A DNA stretch of 64,000 nt from assembly GCA_019695115.1 (NCBI GenBank), contig JAIBAP010000009.1, positions 1 to 64,000 of the forward strand. Direction: 5' to 3'. The position numbers were made by a program, and so were the translations under genes. Position 1 is the first letter of the stretch. Every line of letters begins with the position of its first letter. This document shows, piece by piece, positions 18,258 through 26,283 of this stretch. Below the pieces are notes generated by a model. That model saw only the letters and a program-made list of their open reading frames with translations, ran no database searches and had not been told where the DNA came from. The stretch comes from Caldilineales bacterium. GTDB taxonomy: Bacteria; Chloroflexota; Anaerolineae; J102.

Positions 18258-19436
18258 ATGAATCGTTACCTCTGGCCCAGCCAGACCTATCTGGGAGCGG
18301 GCGCCGTCAACCAGGCCGGCCCCTCGGCGCGGAGCCTAAACGCCGCCCATGCCTTCGTCCTCACCGATCCGGGCGTCATCGCCGCCGGCCTTGTCACCCC
18401 GCTGCTCGCCTCGTTGCAGGCGGCCGGCGTAGCCCACACCCTCTACGACCGCGTCGTGCCCAACCCCGACACCGCCTCGGTCGATGAGGCCGTGGCCGCG
18501 CTGCGCGGCAGCGGCGCCGACCTGATCATCGGCATCGGCGGCGGCAGCGCCCTCGATACCGCCAAAGGCGTGCGTCTAGCCGCCGGCGGCCCCGCCGATG
18601 CCAGCGCCTGGGACTATGCCTATGTGCGCAAAGACGAAGCCCGGCCCGCGCCCGCCCGCTGCGCCTGTCTCCCGCTCATCGTCCTCCCCACCACCGCCGG
18701 CACCGGCGCCGAAGCCACCCCCTGGGCCGTGCTGACCAACCTGGAGCGCAAACAGAAATACGGCGTCGGCGCCGACCACCTCTTCCCCGACATCGTCCTC
18801 TGCGACCCCGACCTGACGCTGGGCCTCCCGCCCGGCCTCACCGCCGCCACCGGCATCGACGCCCTCTCGCACCTGGTCGAAGCCTACGTCTCCACCAACG
18901 CCAACCCCATGCTCGACCCGCTCATCCTGCACGGCATCCGGCTGGTGGGCCGCAGCCTGCGCACAGCGGTCAGCCAGGGCAATGACGCCCGCGCCCGCCA
19001 CGATATGATCGAAGCAGCCTTTTTGGGCGGCGTTGCCATCAGTTCCAACTGGTTGGGCGCCTGCCACTCGCTGGCCCACCAGCTTTCCAGCTTTGCCAAC
19101 GTCCATCACGGCGTCGCCATCGGCCTCATGCTGCCGCACCAGATGGCCTTCAGCCTCCCCGCCGCGCTCGACCGCTACGCCGACATCGGCCAGGCTCTGG
19201 CCGCCGAGGCGCGCCCCGATCTCAAGCTATCTTCCCGCGCCGAACACGCCGTCGCCTCCGTGCGCCAGCTCGTGGCCGAAACCGGCCTGCCCACCCGCCT
19301 GCGCGACGCCGGCGTGAGCGAGGCCCTGATCCCGGCCATGTCCGAGGCCGCCTATCACAATGACCTCAACTGGACGACCAACCCCCGCCCCACCACCCAG
19401 CCCGACCTGGAGCGGATGTACCGGGAGACGTACTGA
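18258..19436 (+). CDS. Iron-containing alcohol dehydrogenase
   Basis: 392 residues, the standard length. The NAD-binding region has GIGGGSALDTAKG and LPTTAGTGAEATPWAV; the metal site is formed by the Asp/His set in GIDALSHLVEAYVS and GACHSLAHQL...VHHGVAIGLMLPH. These enzymes reduce aldehydes or oxidise alcohols with NAD(P)H. Its place behind a decarboxylase and an esterase suggests handling of an amine- or aldehyde-derived intermediate, which is inference only. Confidence 0.92.
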   Translation: MNRYLWPSQTYLGAGAVNQAGPSARSLNAAHAFVLTDPGVIAAGLVTPLLASLQAAGVAHTLYDRVVPNPDTASVDEAVAALRGSGADLIIGIGGGSALDTAKGVRLAAGGPADASAWDYAYVRKDEARPAPARCACLPLIVLPTTAGTGAEATPWAVLTNLERKQKYGVGADHLFPDIVLCDPDLTLGLPPGLTAATGIDALSHLVEAYVSTNANPMLDPLILHGIRLVGRSLRTAVSQGNDARARHDMIEAAFLGGVAISSNWLGACHSLAHQLSSFANVHHGVAIGLMLPHQMAFSLPAALDRYADIGQALAAEARPDLKLSSRAEHAVASVRQLVAETGLPTRLRDAGVSEALIPAMSEAAYHNDLNWTTNPRPTTQPDLERMYRETY

Positions 19437-19469
19437 GCGCGAAGTGCGTCGCACCTGCTGCAAGATCGA

Positions 19470-19498
19470 TTGACCCCAACCGATGTGTTTGGTATGAT
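19470..19498 (+). promoter_or_regulatory. Sigma70-type promoter for the Uma2 gene
   Basis: TTGACC at 19470, 17-bp spacer, TATGAT at 19493, about 46 bases before the start codon. Confidence 0.6.
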
Positions 19499-19543
19499 TC
19501 GGGCGTCAATCCGACGATGTGAGAGCCAATCAGGAGCCGGAAG

Positions 19544-20272
19544 ATGCCAGCCACTGTTATCACTCCTATCAGGCCAACCCCTCCCCTGGCGGACGAGTTC
19601 TGGGCGCCAGCCAAAGCCACGCTGATGGCGGGGGACCGGCTGTCGCGGGCCGAATTCGAGCGCCGTTACGAAGCCATGCCGCAGCTCAAGAAGGCGGAAT
19701 TGATCGAAGGAGTCGTTTACATGCCATCACCCATTCTCATGGCTCATGCCCAAGCGCAAGGACGCATCCTGGCGTGGCTGGCAAATTACCAGATAGCTAC
19801 ACCCGGTGTGGACTTCGGCGGCAATGCCTCCGTGCGGCTTGACCTCGATAACGAGGTGCAGCCTGATGCTTTGTTGCGCCTCCAGCCCCAGGTCGGTGGC
19901 AGCTCTCGCCTCAGTCGCAAGGGCTATGTCGACGGCGCCCCCGAACTGGTGGTCGAGATCGCCCTTTCCAGCGCCTCCTATGACTTGCACGACAAGCTCA
20001 AAGTCTACCGGCGCAACGGCGCCCAAGAATATCTGATCTGGCGGGTGCTCGATGGCGCCCTCGATTGGTTCTCGTTGGAGGAAGGCAATTACAGGCCCTT
20101 GCCAGCGACCGAGGATGGCGTCGTCTGCAGCCGCGTCTTCCCCGGCCTGTGGCTGGCGGATCCGGCGTTGTTGCAGGGCGACCTGGCGGCGGTGTTGGCG
20201 GTGTTGCAAGATGGACTGCGCTCACCCGAACACGCGGCTTTCGTCGAGAACCTGACGGCCATGGCAACGTGA
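19544..20272 (+). CDS. Uma2-family (DUF820) putative restriction-endonuclease-fold protein
   Basis: 242 residues. The core has AELIEGVVYMPSPIL, VQPDALLRL, APELVVEIAL (acidic residues of a PD-(D/E)XK-like site) and YDLHDKLKVYRRNGAQEYLIW, all hallmarks of Uma2/DUF820. The fold is nuclease-like, but the biological role is unknown; these genes are multicopy in cyanobacteria and Chloroflexota. It sits next to HigBA in a small accessory cluster with its own promoter. Confidence 0.88.
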   Translation: MPATVITPIRPTPPLADEFWAPAKATLMAGDRLSRAEFERRYEAMPQLKKAELIEGVVYMPSPILMAHAQAQGRILAWLANYQIATPGVDFGGNASVRLDLDNEVQPDALLRLQPQVGGSSRLSRKGYVDGAPELVVEIALSSASYDLHDKLKVYRRNGAQEYLIWRVLDGALDWFSLEEGNYRPLPATEDGVVCSRVFPGLWLADPALLQGDLAAVLAVLQDGLRSPEHAAFVENLTAMAT

Positions 20273-20339
20273 GCGACTGATCTTGTCCTCTATGCCCACT
20301 CGCCTCATCTTTGCTGCCCTTGCGCAATAGCCACACCAT

Positions 20340-20367
20340 TTGCACGGTATCGGTGAAGACGTATAAT
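20340..20367 (+). promoter_or_regulatory. Promoter of higBA, predicted leaderless transcript
   Basis: TTGCAC at 20340, 16-bp spacer, TATAAT at 20362. Transcription would begin at about 20374, and the higB ATG is at 20375, so the mRNA is predicted to be leaderless. Confidence 0.6.
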
Positions 20368-20374
20368 CCGTGCC

Positions 20375-20665
20375 ATGATCGTCTCCTTTGCCGATACCGC
20401 GACATCCGATCTGTACCACGGTCACCACACCAGCCGGTCTCGCCGATTTCCGCATGATATTCTGCACCGCGCATTGGTCAGATTGGACGTACTCAACACA
20501 GCTCACAGCTTGATGGACTTGAGTGCTCCACCCGGCAATCACCTTGAGGCCCTTGGTGGTGATTGGGCAGGCTTCCATAGCATACGCATCAACAAACAAT
20601 GGCGGATCGTTTTTCGCTGGGAAAACGGAAACGCCCATGAAGTTCAGGTGATAGACTATCACTGA
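20375..20665 (+). CDS. higB: HigB-type (RelE superfamily) mRNA-interferase toxin
   Basis: 96 residues. The short RelE-like fold is recognisable from LRALVRLDVLN-type helices, then PPGNHLEALGGDWAGFHSIRINKQWRIVFRW, which is the conserved HigB/killer-protein core whose basic residues cut ribosome-bound mRNA. The start is set by the promoter directly upstream. The antitoxin gene follows after 12 bases, in the toxin-first order typical of HigBA. Confidence 0.88.
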   Translation: MIVSFADTATSDLYHGHHTSRSRRFPHDILHRALVRLDVLNTAHSLMDLSAPPGNHLEALGGDWAGFHSIRINKQWRIVFRWENGNAHEVQVIDYH

Positions 20666-20677
20666 GGTGGAAACGAA

Positions 20678-20965
20678 ATGATTCCTGAAAACCGCATTCC
20701 CACTCATCCTGGCGTCGTATTGGAAGAAGAATTCTTGTTGCCAATGGGCCTTACACAAGTTGCTTTGGCAAGACACCTGGGGGTCTCCGCGCAAAGAATC
20801 AATGAGTTGATTCGTGGCAAGAGAGGCGTCACGCCTGAGACCGCCTGGCTGCTGGCCAGCGCTTTTAGGACGACGCCGCAGTTCTGGCTTGATTTGCAGG
20901 CCAATTATGATCTGGCGGTAAATCGGCCCAAACAAGAAATCTCACCGCTGGCTTTGGCTGCCTGA
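20678..20965 (+). CDS. higA: HigA-type antitoxin (XRE helix-turn-helix)
   Basis: 95 residues. IPTHPGVVLEEEFLLPMGLT leads into an HTH, LARHLGVSAQRINELIRGKRG, followed by TPETAWLLASAFRTTPQFWL. This is a textbook HigA/VapI antitoxin, which neutralises HigB and represses the operon promoter. Complete and intact. Confidence 0.93.
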   Translation: MIPENRIPTHPGVVLEEEFLLPMGLTQVALARHLGVSAQRINELIRGKRGVTPETAWLLASAFRTTPQFWLDLQANYDLAVNRPKQEISPLALAA

Positions 20966-20979
20966 GCTGGCGCGAATCC

Positions 20980-21900
20980 GTGGCGACATCACTTCAGCGC
21001 GCCGGCAAGCTGCGGCTGCACGGCGCCGGCTGGGGCTGGTTTCTGGCCCTCACCTCGGCCCTGGCCTTCAGCCTGGTCACGCCCATCGGCAAGGCGGTGA
21101 TCAGTGACGGCGCCCCGGCCCTGCTGGTGCTCTCCATCCGCTTCTGGACCGGGACCCTCCTCCTGGCCCTCACCCTGGCCCTGCTCGCGCCCACCAAACT
21201 GCGCATCGACCGTCGCGGCTTTGGCATCGCCGTCGGGGCCGGGCTGATCAACGGCTTCGGCGCCGCCTGCTTCTTCCTCTCCCTCACCCGCATCGACGCC
21301 TCGCTGGCGGTCATGCTCTTTGCCCTCAGTCCGCTCACCGTCTTGGGCGCGCTGGCCCTGCGGGGCGAGAAACTCAGCCGGCGCAACCTCGTCCGCCTGG
21401 GCCTGGGGCTGGCCGGCGTCTACTTCCTCATCGGCCCCGGCGGGCAAACCGATTGGATCGGCGTCCTCCTCGTCCTCATTGCCATCGTCGGCTACACCAT
21501 CGAACTGGTCGCCATCCAATGGTATCTCTCGGCCTACGACATCCGCACCGTCACGCTCTACGTGCTGGGCGGCATGGCCACCGCCATCACCCTGGCCTGG
21601 CTGGCGCTGGGCGCCGACCGGGACGGATTTGGCGCTCCCGCCCTGGCGGCCAGCCTGCTCTTGGGCGCCCTCTGCACCTATTTCGGCTGGTGGGCGATGT
21701 TCACCGCCATCCGCCAGCTGGGGACGGCGCAGGTGGCGCTGCTCTCGCCCTTCGAGGTGCTACTCAGCATCATCTGGTCGTTCCTGTGGCTGGGCGAGCG
21801 CTTCACCTCGTTCCAACTGGTGGGCGCGGGCCTCATCCTGGTCAGCGCCTCGCTGGCCATGCAGCGGCGGCGACGCCCTGCGCCCGACCCCTCGCCCTGA
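20980..21900 (+). CDS. EamA/DMT-family drug/metabolite transporter
   Basis: 306 residues with about ten predicted transmembrane helices in two EamA repeats (FSLVTPIGKAVISDGAP in the first; GALCTYFGWWAMFTAIR and EVLLSIIWSFLWLGE in the second). Members export amino acids or other small metabolites across the inner membrane. The likely start is GTG at 20980, 14 bases after higA. The ATP-grasp-like gene begins 7 bases after its stop, so the two are probably co-expressed. Confidence 0.88.
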   Translation: MATSLQRAGKLRLHGAGWGWFLALTSALAFSLVTPIGKAVISDGAPALLVLSIRFWTGTLLLALTLALLAPTKLRIDRRGFGIAVGAGLINGFGAACFFLSLTRIDASLAVMLFALSPLTVLGALALRGEKLSRRNLVRLGLGLAGVYFLIGPGGQTDWIGVLLVLIAIVGYTIELVAIQWYLSAYDIRTVTLYVLGGMATAITLAWLALGADRDGFGAPALAASLLLGALCTYFGWWAMFTAIRQLGTAQVALLSPFEVLLSIIWSFLWLGERFTSFQLVGAGLILVSASLAMQRRRRPAPDPSP

Positions 21901-21907
21901 CCCTGCC

Positions 21908-23272
21908 GTGTCCGTCGCCGTGTCTGGCCCCTCCCTCCGCCGCCGCCTGGACGCCACCGGCATCGGCTTCGCCGGCATCGACGGCGCCTGGTGGCTCCCC
22001 GCCTGCCAGCCCTTCCCCCTGCCCGCGCGGTTGGCAGCCGACCTCGGCGAGATCGGTCGCGCCATCTTCGCCCTGCTAGATGCCGTCTCCGACCTCTACG
22101 GCGCCGACCCCGCCCTGAGCGCCCTGCTCGACCACCGCGTCCCGGCTCCCCTCCGCCGCCAGACCTGTCCCGGCCGCCTCCTCTCCCTGCGCCCCGATTT
22201 CCAACTCCATCCCGCCGCCGATGGTCTGTGGCTGGTGGCCACCGAACTGGAAAGCTGCCCCTCTGCCCAGGGTTTCGCCCACGCCATGCAGGCCGGCTAC
22301 GGCCTGGCGCCCGACCTGGCCTCCGCCTTTGCCCATTTCCTGGCCGGGCGCACCTTGCTCTTCGTGGGCAGCAGCCAGTGGGGCGAGTTCCTGTTCGAGC
22401 AATTGGCCTTCTGCCGGGCGCTGTCCGAGGTGGGTGCGCGGGGCTTCGTGCTCTACGACGAGCCGATAGCCGAGATCGCCGCCAGTGTGCGCCGGGGCCA
22501 GCGATGGCAGCCGCCCATGTTCGGGGTGCGGACAAAACCGGCGGGGTGGGACGAGGATGTGTTGGGCCGCATCCGGCGGCGGGGGCTGGCCGATTTCCTC
22601 TGGCCGGGCGATGAACGCTGGCCGGACGAGGTAGGTGACGCCGTCATCTTCCGTTTCGGTTATGTCGATTGCTTCACGCCCGACCATCTCGCTATTTTCC
22701 GGCGCTGGCAGAAGGCCGGGGCGACCTTGCTCAACCCGCCTCATTTCCTCTTCGACAGCAAGGCGACGATGGCCGCCCTGGCCCTACCGTCCGTGCGCGA
22801 CCACATTGCCCGCCTGCACCCCGCCGCCCTGCCTGTGCTCGACCGCTGCCTGCCCGAAACCATCCTCCTGCGCCCGGCCGCCGTCGGCCGCCTGCGGGCC
22901 GAGCAGGACGCCTGGCTGCTGAAATACGCCGGTTTCGACGGCGGCCAGCAAGCCTGGGGCGGGCGCAGCCTGCGGATCGGGGCGCAGCACAGCGCTGGCG
23001 AGTGGGCCGATCTCCTCGATCGCAGCCTGGACTTGCCCTGGCCTATCATTGCCCAACGCCTGACGCCCTCGATGCCGGTGGACATCGCCTTCTACGACGC
23101 TGAAAACCGGGAGCAAGTGCTTCAGAATGGGATGACCCGCCTGCGCGTCTTCCTGCTGCGCGGCGGCGCGGGCGAAGTCACGGCTGCCGGCGCGCACCTC
23201 ACCGTCTCCGGCGGGACGATGCAGGTGTCGGAGGGGATGGAGGCGGTGCAGGGGGTGGTGGTGTTTGCTTGA
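21908..23272 (+). CDS. Uncharacterised protein, probably ATP-grasp-like
   Basis: 454 residues from a GTG at 21908. No confident family match. The C-terminal half resembles an ATP-grasp domain: LLNPPHFLFDSKATMAAL (entry helix), LLKYAGFDGGQQAWGGRSL (glycine-rich nucleotide loop after a Lys) and IIAQRLTPSMPVDIAFYD. This is reminiscent of circularly permuted ATP-grasp or glutathionylspermidine-synthase-like ligases. Such enzymes join carboxylates to amines using ATP. It follows the EamA transporter gene and converges, 15 bases apart, on the E1-like gene. Whether it joins a peptide with the ubiquitin-like pathway or makes a molecule exported by the transporter is unknown. Confidence 0.5.
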   Translation: MSVAVSGPSLRRRLDATGIGFAGIDGAWWLPACQPFPLPARLAADLGEIGRAIFALLDAVSDLYGADPALSALLDHRVPAPLRRQTCPGRLLSLRPDFQLHPAADGLWLVATELESCPSAQGFAHAMQAGYGLAPDLASAFAHFLAGRTLLFVGSSQWGEFLFEQLAFCRALSEVGARGFVLYDEPIAEIAASVRRGQRWQPPMFGVRTKPAGWDEDVLGRIRRRGLADFLWPGDERWPDEVGDAVIFRFGYVDCFTPDHLAIFRRWQKAGATLLNPPHFLFDSKATMAALALPSVRDHIARLHPAALPVLDRCLPETILLRPAAVGRLRAEQDAWLLKYAGFDGGQQAWGGRSLRIGAQHSAGEWADLLDRSLDLPWPIIAQRLTPSMPVDIAFYDAENREQVLQNGMTRLRVFLLRGGAGEVTAAGAHLTVSGGTMQVSEGMEAVQGVVVFA

Positions 23273-23287
23273 GCGCGCAAAACAGGA

Positions 23288-24082
23288 TCAGGCGCACAGG
23301 CTGCACGCGGGTCGCTGTCGAATCATGCGCTGCCCATCCTGGCCCTGGTCGAGATAGACGTCCTTGTAGTTCCAGGGACGGGGGCGAGCCATCAACAACG
23401 AGTCGATGGCATACAACGCCATACCGGCCACGATTTTGAGGATTTCGATCGAGGCGCCAGCGCAGCCATGGACGCGACGGTCTTCCCCGGCATCAGGAAA
23501 CAAGCACAAGAAGCAGGGGTCGCCAGGACGAGACGTCTGCACGAAGACATAGCCCTTAGCCGCGCGCTCATCCACTGCCAAAAAGACCACGGGCGTGCGC
23601 TGTTGCAGGTAGCGCCGGGCAACGGCGATGCGGGTCGCTTGATTGTCTACGCCAACGACAGCGACATGGCAACGGAGGTTCATCCCTCGTAACGCCGCCT
23701 CCTGGAAGGAGCAAGAATGGCCTTCGATCAGGGTTCGTCCGGTTGCCTGCCGGGCGAGATTGGCGGCCAAAGCCAACGCTTTGTTCTTGTCCAAATCCTC
23801 GGCGCCGAATTGTTGGCGGGCCAAATTGCTCAACTCCACGATGTCGTGATCGCACAACGTGAGACGGCCGATGCCCTTGCGCGCCAGGCCTTGACCGACC
23901 TCGCCGTTCAGTCCACCACAGCCGGCCAGAAGTACATGAGCGTTGCTGAGCGCGTTTTGGTCAGCGCCCGGAAGACGCTGGAAGCGATCGTAGACCGTCG
24001 CTTCGCCCAGATGGCGAGGCCGCAAAGGTTGGGTGAGATAGCGCACCGAATTGAACGATACGGTAGAGGTTTTTGTCTCCAT
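23288..24082 (-). CDS. E1-like (ThiF/MoeB superfamily) ubiquitin-like-protein activating enzyme
   Basis: 264 residues. The adenylation domain is clear: AGCGGLNGEV (residues 53-62, ATP loop), Asp78 in LCDHDIVELSNLARQQ with Asn87 and Arg89, Lys99/Lys101 in DLDKNKA, and Asp146 in VGVDNQATR. Two CxxC pairs (Cys190/193 and Cys260/263) should bind zinc. Cys207 in RRVHGCAGAS is a candidate catalytic cysteine. Such enzymes adenylate the C-terminal glycine of a ubiquitin-like protein. It is the last gene of the five-gene operon and its 5' end overlaps the JAMM gene by 122 bases. Confidence 0.85.
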   Translation of the reverse strand: METKTSTVSFNSVRYLTQPLRPRHLGEATVYDRFQRLPGADQNALSNAHVLLAGCGGLNGEVGQGLARKGIGRLTLCDHDIVELSNLARQQFGAEDLDKNKALALAANLARQATGRTLIEGHSCSFQEAALRGMNLRCHVAVVGVDNQATRIAVARRYLQQRTPVVFLAVDERAAKGYVFVQTSRPGDPCFLCLFPDAGEDRRVHGCAGASIEILKIVAGMALYAIDSLLMARPRPWNYKDVYLDQGQDGQRMIRQRPACSLCA

Positions 24083-24827
24083 CGACGGGTTTCACTCCTT
24101 TTCCTTGAACCTCGATGACAAACCGGCGATTGCGAGCAAAGAAGCGAACGTAGCCATCCTCGGAAAACACAGCCTGGATAGCGGGATAGCCTCCTTCTTC
24201 CAGGATTCGTTGCAGACGGTCGTCGGTGGCGGAGGGATGGGGCGGGCCAGCGAAGCGGTGGCTGTGGAAGATGGCATGAAGCGCCTGACCGTGTTCGTGC
24301 AGACAGACGGCGACGCGTGTGAAGTCTTGCATATCGAAGGATGCCTGCGCCGCCGATTGGCTTGCCAGCCGCACCTCGATCAGGTGTTCGAGGGTGCGGG
24401 CGCCATCATGGTTCAGGCCGCTGACCGCCAGCATCCATTCCGGCTCCTGGCTGCTGCCGGGCAGATGCTGCGTGAGGTAGCTATGCGCCTGGGCCAGGAT
24501 CAGGGAGCTGATCGAATAGGCGTGAACCGCTGCCTGGGGGCGGGGAGGGGCAACTCCGTCGCCGGCGGGCAAAGATGGCGGGTCGATCGCCCCCGCAATC
24601 TGGCCGGAGATGGCGACCGCCGCCTGGGACGCCTGAAGGAAGCGCTCCATCTCCTGGCGGCGTTGTTCGACGGCATCGGCATCGCCGCTCTTGAGGGCCT
24701 GGTTGAGCCAGGCCTGCTGTCGAGCCAGGCCCTGGGCGATGGCCAGATCGGATTTCGCCGCTTCTTCCTGCAGGCGCTGTCGCCAACGGACGAGTGGAGG
24801 CCGTGAGAAGCGCGAAAGAGTAGTCAT
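23961..24827 (-). CDS. JAB/JAMM-domain isopeptidase-like protein with N-terminal coiled coil
   Basis: 288 residues; the start is fixed by a strong AAGGAG site. Residues 10-70 are charged and helical, probably a coiled coil. The C-terminal domain carries the full JAMM zinc motif: Glu130, HSH at 188-190, then Ser199 and Asp202 with the expected spacing. JAMM proteins of this kind remove or process ubiquitin-like modifiers, or trim their precursors. Because the partner Ubl already ends in Gly, deconjugation is more likely than precursor processing. The reading frame extends 122 bases into the E1-like gene. Confidence 0.85.
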   Translation of the reverse strand: MTTLSRFSRPPLVRWRQRLQEEAAKSDLAIAQGLARQQAWLNQALKSGDADAVEQRRQEMERFLQASQAAVAISGQIAGAIDPPSLPAGDGVAPPRPQAAVHAYSISSLILAQAHSYLTQHLPGSSQEPEWMLAVSGLNHDGARTLEHLIEVRLASQSAAQASFDMQDFTRVAVCLHEHGQALHAIFHSHRFAGPPHPSATDDRLQRILEEGGYPAIQAVFSEDGYVRFFARNRRFVIEVQGKGVKPVDGDKNLYRIVQFGALSHPTFAASPSGRSDGLRSLPASSGR

Positions 24828-24878
24828 TTTCGATCTCCTTTGTGATCGGCAACCGGTCGGGCGACTCATCGCCCGTGT

Positions 24879-25466
24879 TCAAGCGCGCACGCCGAGGGCT
24901 TCGCCAAGCACTTTCTCCACCCCGGCGATGGCGTGATCGAGCGATGCAGGCATGGTGTGAAAGTGGACTTCATAGCGCCCATCCGTTCGGCCATTCTGGA
25001 AGCAAGGCCGATGGCCGGTGTTGCGGCCCAGCTCGACCAGGGGTGGGTTCCAGATGAAGGCGCGGAAACCGCCCGGATATGGTTCCTCGATCGCTCCTGA
25101 CCACTGGCGGCCACCGACGCGAAATGGGCCGCTGTAGCCGGCGCCGTTGCGCCGCCAGCCTTTTTCCTGCCAGTAAGGATCGCTGCGAGCGCGAACCAGC
25201 AAGGGAACGCCGCGGCGCATCAACTGGCCGCCGAAGACGTTTTGTCGATCGAGCGGGACGCGCTGCGCGGGGCCAAGGCGAACCGAGGGCAACGTGCGTT
25301 GCGACAGAGCGTTTCTTGGCGCTGTTGGGGCGACATGAGCGGGGCGTTGCCGATTTGCGGCCTTGTCTTGCTCACGCCTTTCTTCGTAGCCGGACATGGC
25401 CAGACATACCAGGCCGATCAGTACGGTGGCCCCGCAGAACCACGCTACGAATTGTTCCCAGTCCAT
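24879..25466 (-). CDS. Membrane-tethered protein with candidate E2-like domain
   Basis: 195 residues. One N-terminal transmembrane helix (about residues 7-26) is followed by a linker to residue ~80 and a domain of about 115 residues. That domain contains YSGPFRVGG, WSGAIEEPYPGGF, FIWNPP and HRPCF, then DGRYEVHFHT and a C-terminal amphipathic helix. The order (strands, a Pro-rich turn, a His-x-x-Cys, a terminal helix) and the position between Ubl and JAMM/E1 genes match the bacterial E2-like conjugating enzymes described by Iyer, Burroughs and Aravind. Cys155 would be the catalytic cysteine. I saw no standard HPN motif, so the E2 assignment is inference. Confidence 0.5.
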   Translation of the reverse strand: MDWEQFVAWFCGATVLIGLVCLAMSGYEERREQDKAANRQRPAHVAPTAPRNALSQRTLPSVRLGPAQRVPLDRQNVFGGQLMRRGVPLLVRARSDPYWQEKGWRRNGAGYSGPFRVGGRQWSGAIEEPYPGGFRAFIWNPPLVELGRNTGHRPCFQNGRTDGRYEVHFHTMPASLDHAIAGVEKVLGEALGVRA

Positions 25467-25531
25467 TGCTGACCTCGCGACAAAGAGTGTGGGGCTGGCG
25501 GCGTTTTACGCCGCCAGCAAGACCAGAGGTG

Positions 25532-25780
25532 CTAGCCGACGACCATGTTACTGGGCACAGCAAAGACCTTTTCGCCTTCCTGCGCCTGCTTGTAGACATC
25601 GTCCTGGCCGCCGAGGGAAACGAAACCGTCCCCACGCTTCAGTTGCAGTTGCCATTGGCCAGGATCCTTGCCAGCCGCGTTCAGCACTTCGGCGGCCTTC
25701 GCGCCCGGCTGGATGGTGGCGTTCCGGGCTTCGGCTTCGTCGCCGGCGCCGGGGATGATGAGATTGATGGTTTTGTCCAT
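25532..25780 (-). CDS. Small ubiquitin-like protein (beta-grasp) ending in glycine
   Basis: 82 residues; the start has a GGAGG site. The pattern TINLIIPG, then EARNATIQPGAKAAEVLN (helix), WQLQLKRGDGFVSLGG and EKVFAVPSNMVVG fits a compact beta-grasp fold like bacterial ubiquitin-like proteins. The chain ends exactly in Val-Val-Gly before the stop, so a C-terminal glycine is already exposed, as needed for adenylation by the E1-like enzyme. The genes for the E2-like, JAMM and E1-like proteins follow on the same strand. The fold is inferred from sequence pattern and neighbours. Confidence 0.75.
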   Translation of the reverse strand: MDKTINLIIPGAGDEAEARNATIQPGAKAAEVLNAAGKDPGQWQLQLKRGDGFVSLGGQDDVYKQAQEGEKVFAVPSNMVVG

Positions 25781-25848
25781 GGGAGCCTCCAAAGAGCCAG
25801 AAAGTGAGGGTGACGGGGAACGAGTGACAGAGATGCGGTGATGTACCA

Positions 25849-26283
25849 TCAGTTCTCGAAGATGCGGCGAATTGCGGCGAAGTCAGCCAGACCGTCGATG
25901 CGAGTGACCGAACTGCTATGGGGTGCTCGCACAACCAGGTCGCCCATGTCAATCCGAACGGCGATCACGCTCTGCCTGCAATCGACGACGGCGCTGGCCA
26001 GGTCGTGGCTACAAGAGTGGCGGAAGATGACGCCCTGCCTCACGACAATGCGCTGGCGCGTGACAATGACGACGAAGAATTGCCAGGCGATGTAGTCGTG
26101 GATGAACGTAGCGCCGGCCAGCAAGGCGACCAGATTGCTGGCGAGCTGGAGGACAACGGCATCCGGCGCAATCCACACATACAGAAGCAGCGAGGCGATG
26201 AGGAAGGCCACGAAGACAATGATGCAGACCAAGAAGCCCGGCAGCACTGCCAGCAGGTGGCGACGGGTTTCGACACGATTCAT
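25849..26283 (-). CDS. PH-domain (bPH2/DUF304-type) membrane protein
   Basis: 144 residues from an ATG with a GGAGG site. Two transmembrane helices (about residues 14-34 and 40-62) precede a soluble domain, FFVVIVTRQRIVVRQGVIFRHS...VDCRQSVIAVRIDMGDLVV, that matches the bacterial PH-like domain 2. It is the first gene of the minus-strand operon, 68 bases ahead of the Ubl gene. With the tethered E2-like protein it suggests that conjugation takes place at the membrane. Its role is unknown; it could be a substrate, anchor or regulator. Confidence 0.75.
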   Translation of the reverse strand: MNRVETRRHLLAVLPGFLVCIIVFVAFLIASLLLYVWIAPDAVVLQLASNLVALLAGATFIHDYIAWQFFVVIVTRQRIVVRQGVIFRHSCSHDLASAVVDCRQSVIAVRIDMGDLVVRAPHSSSVTRIDGLADFAAIRRIFEN

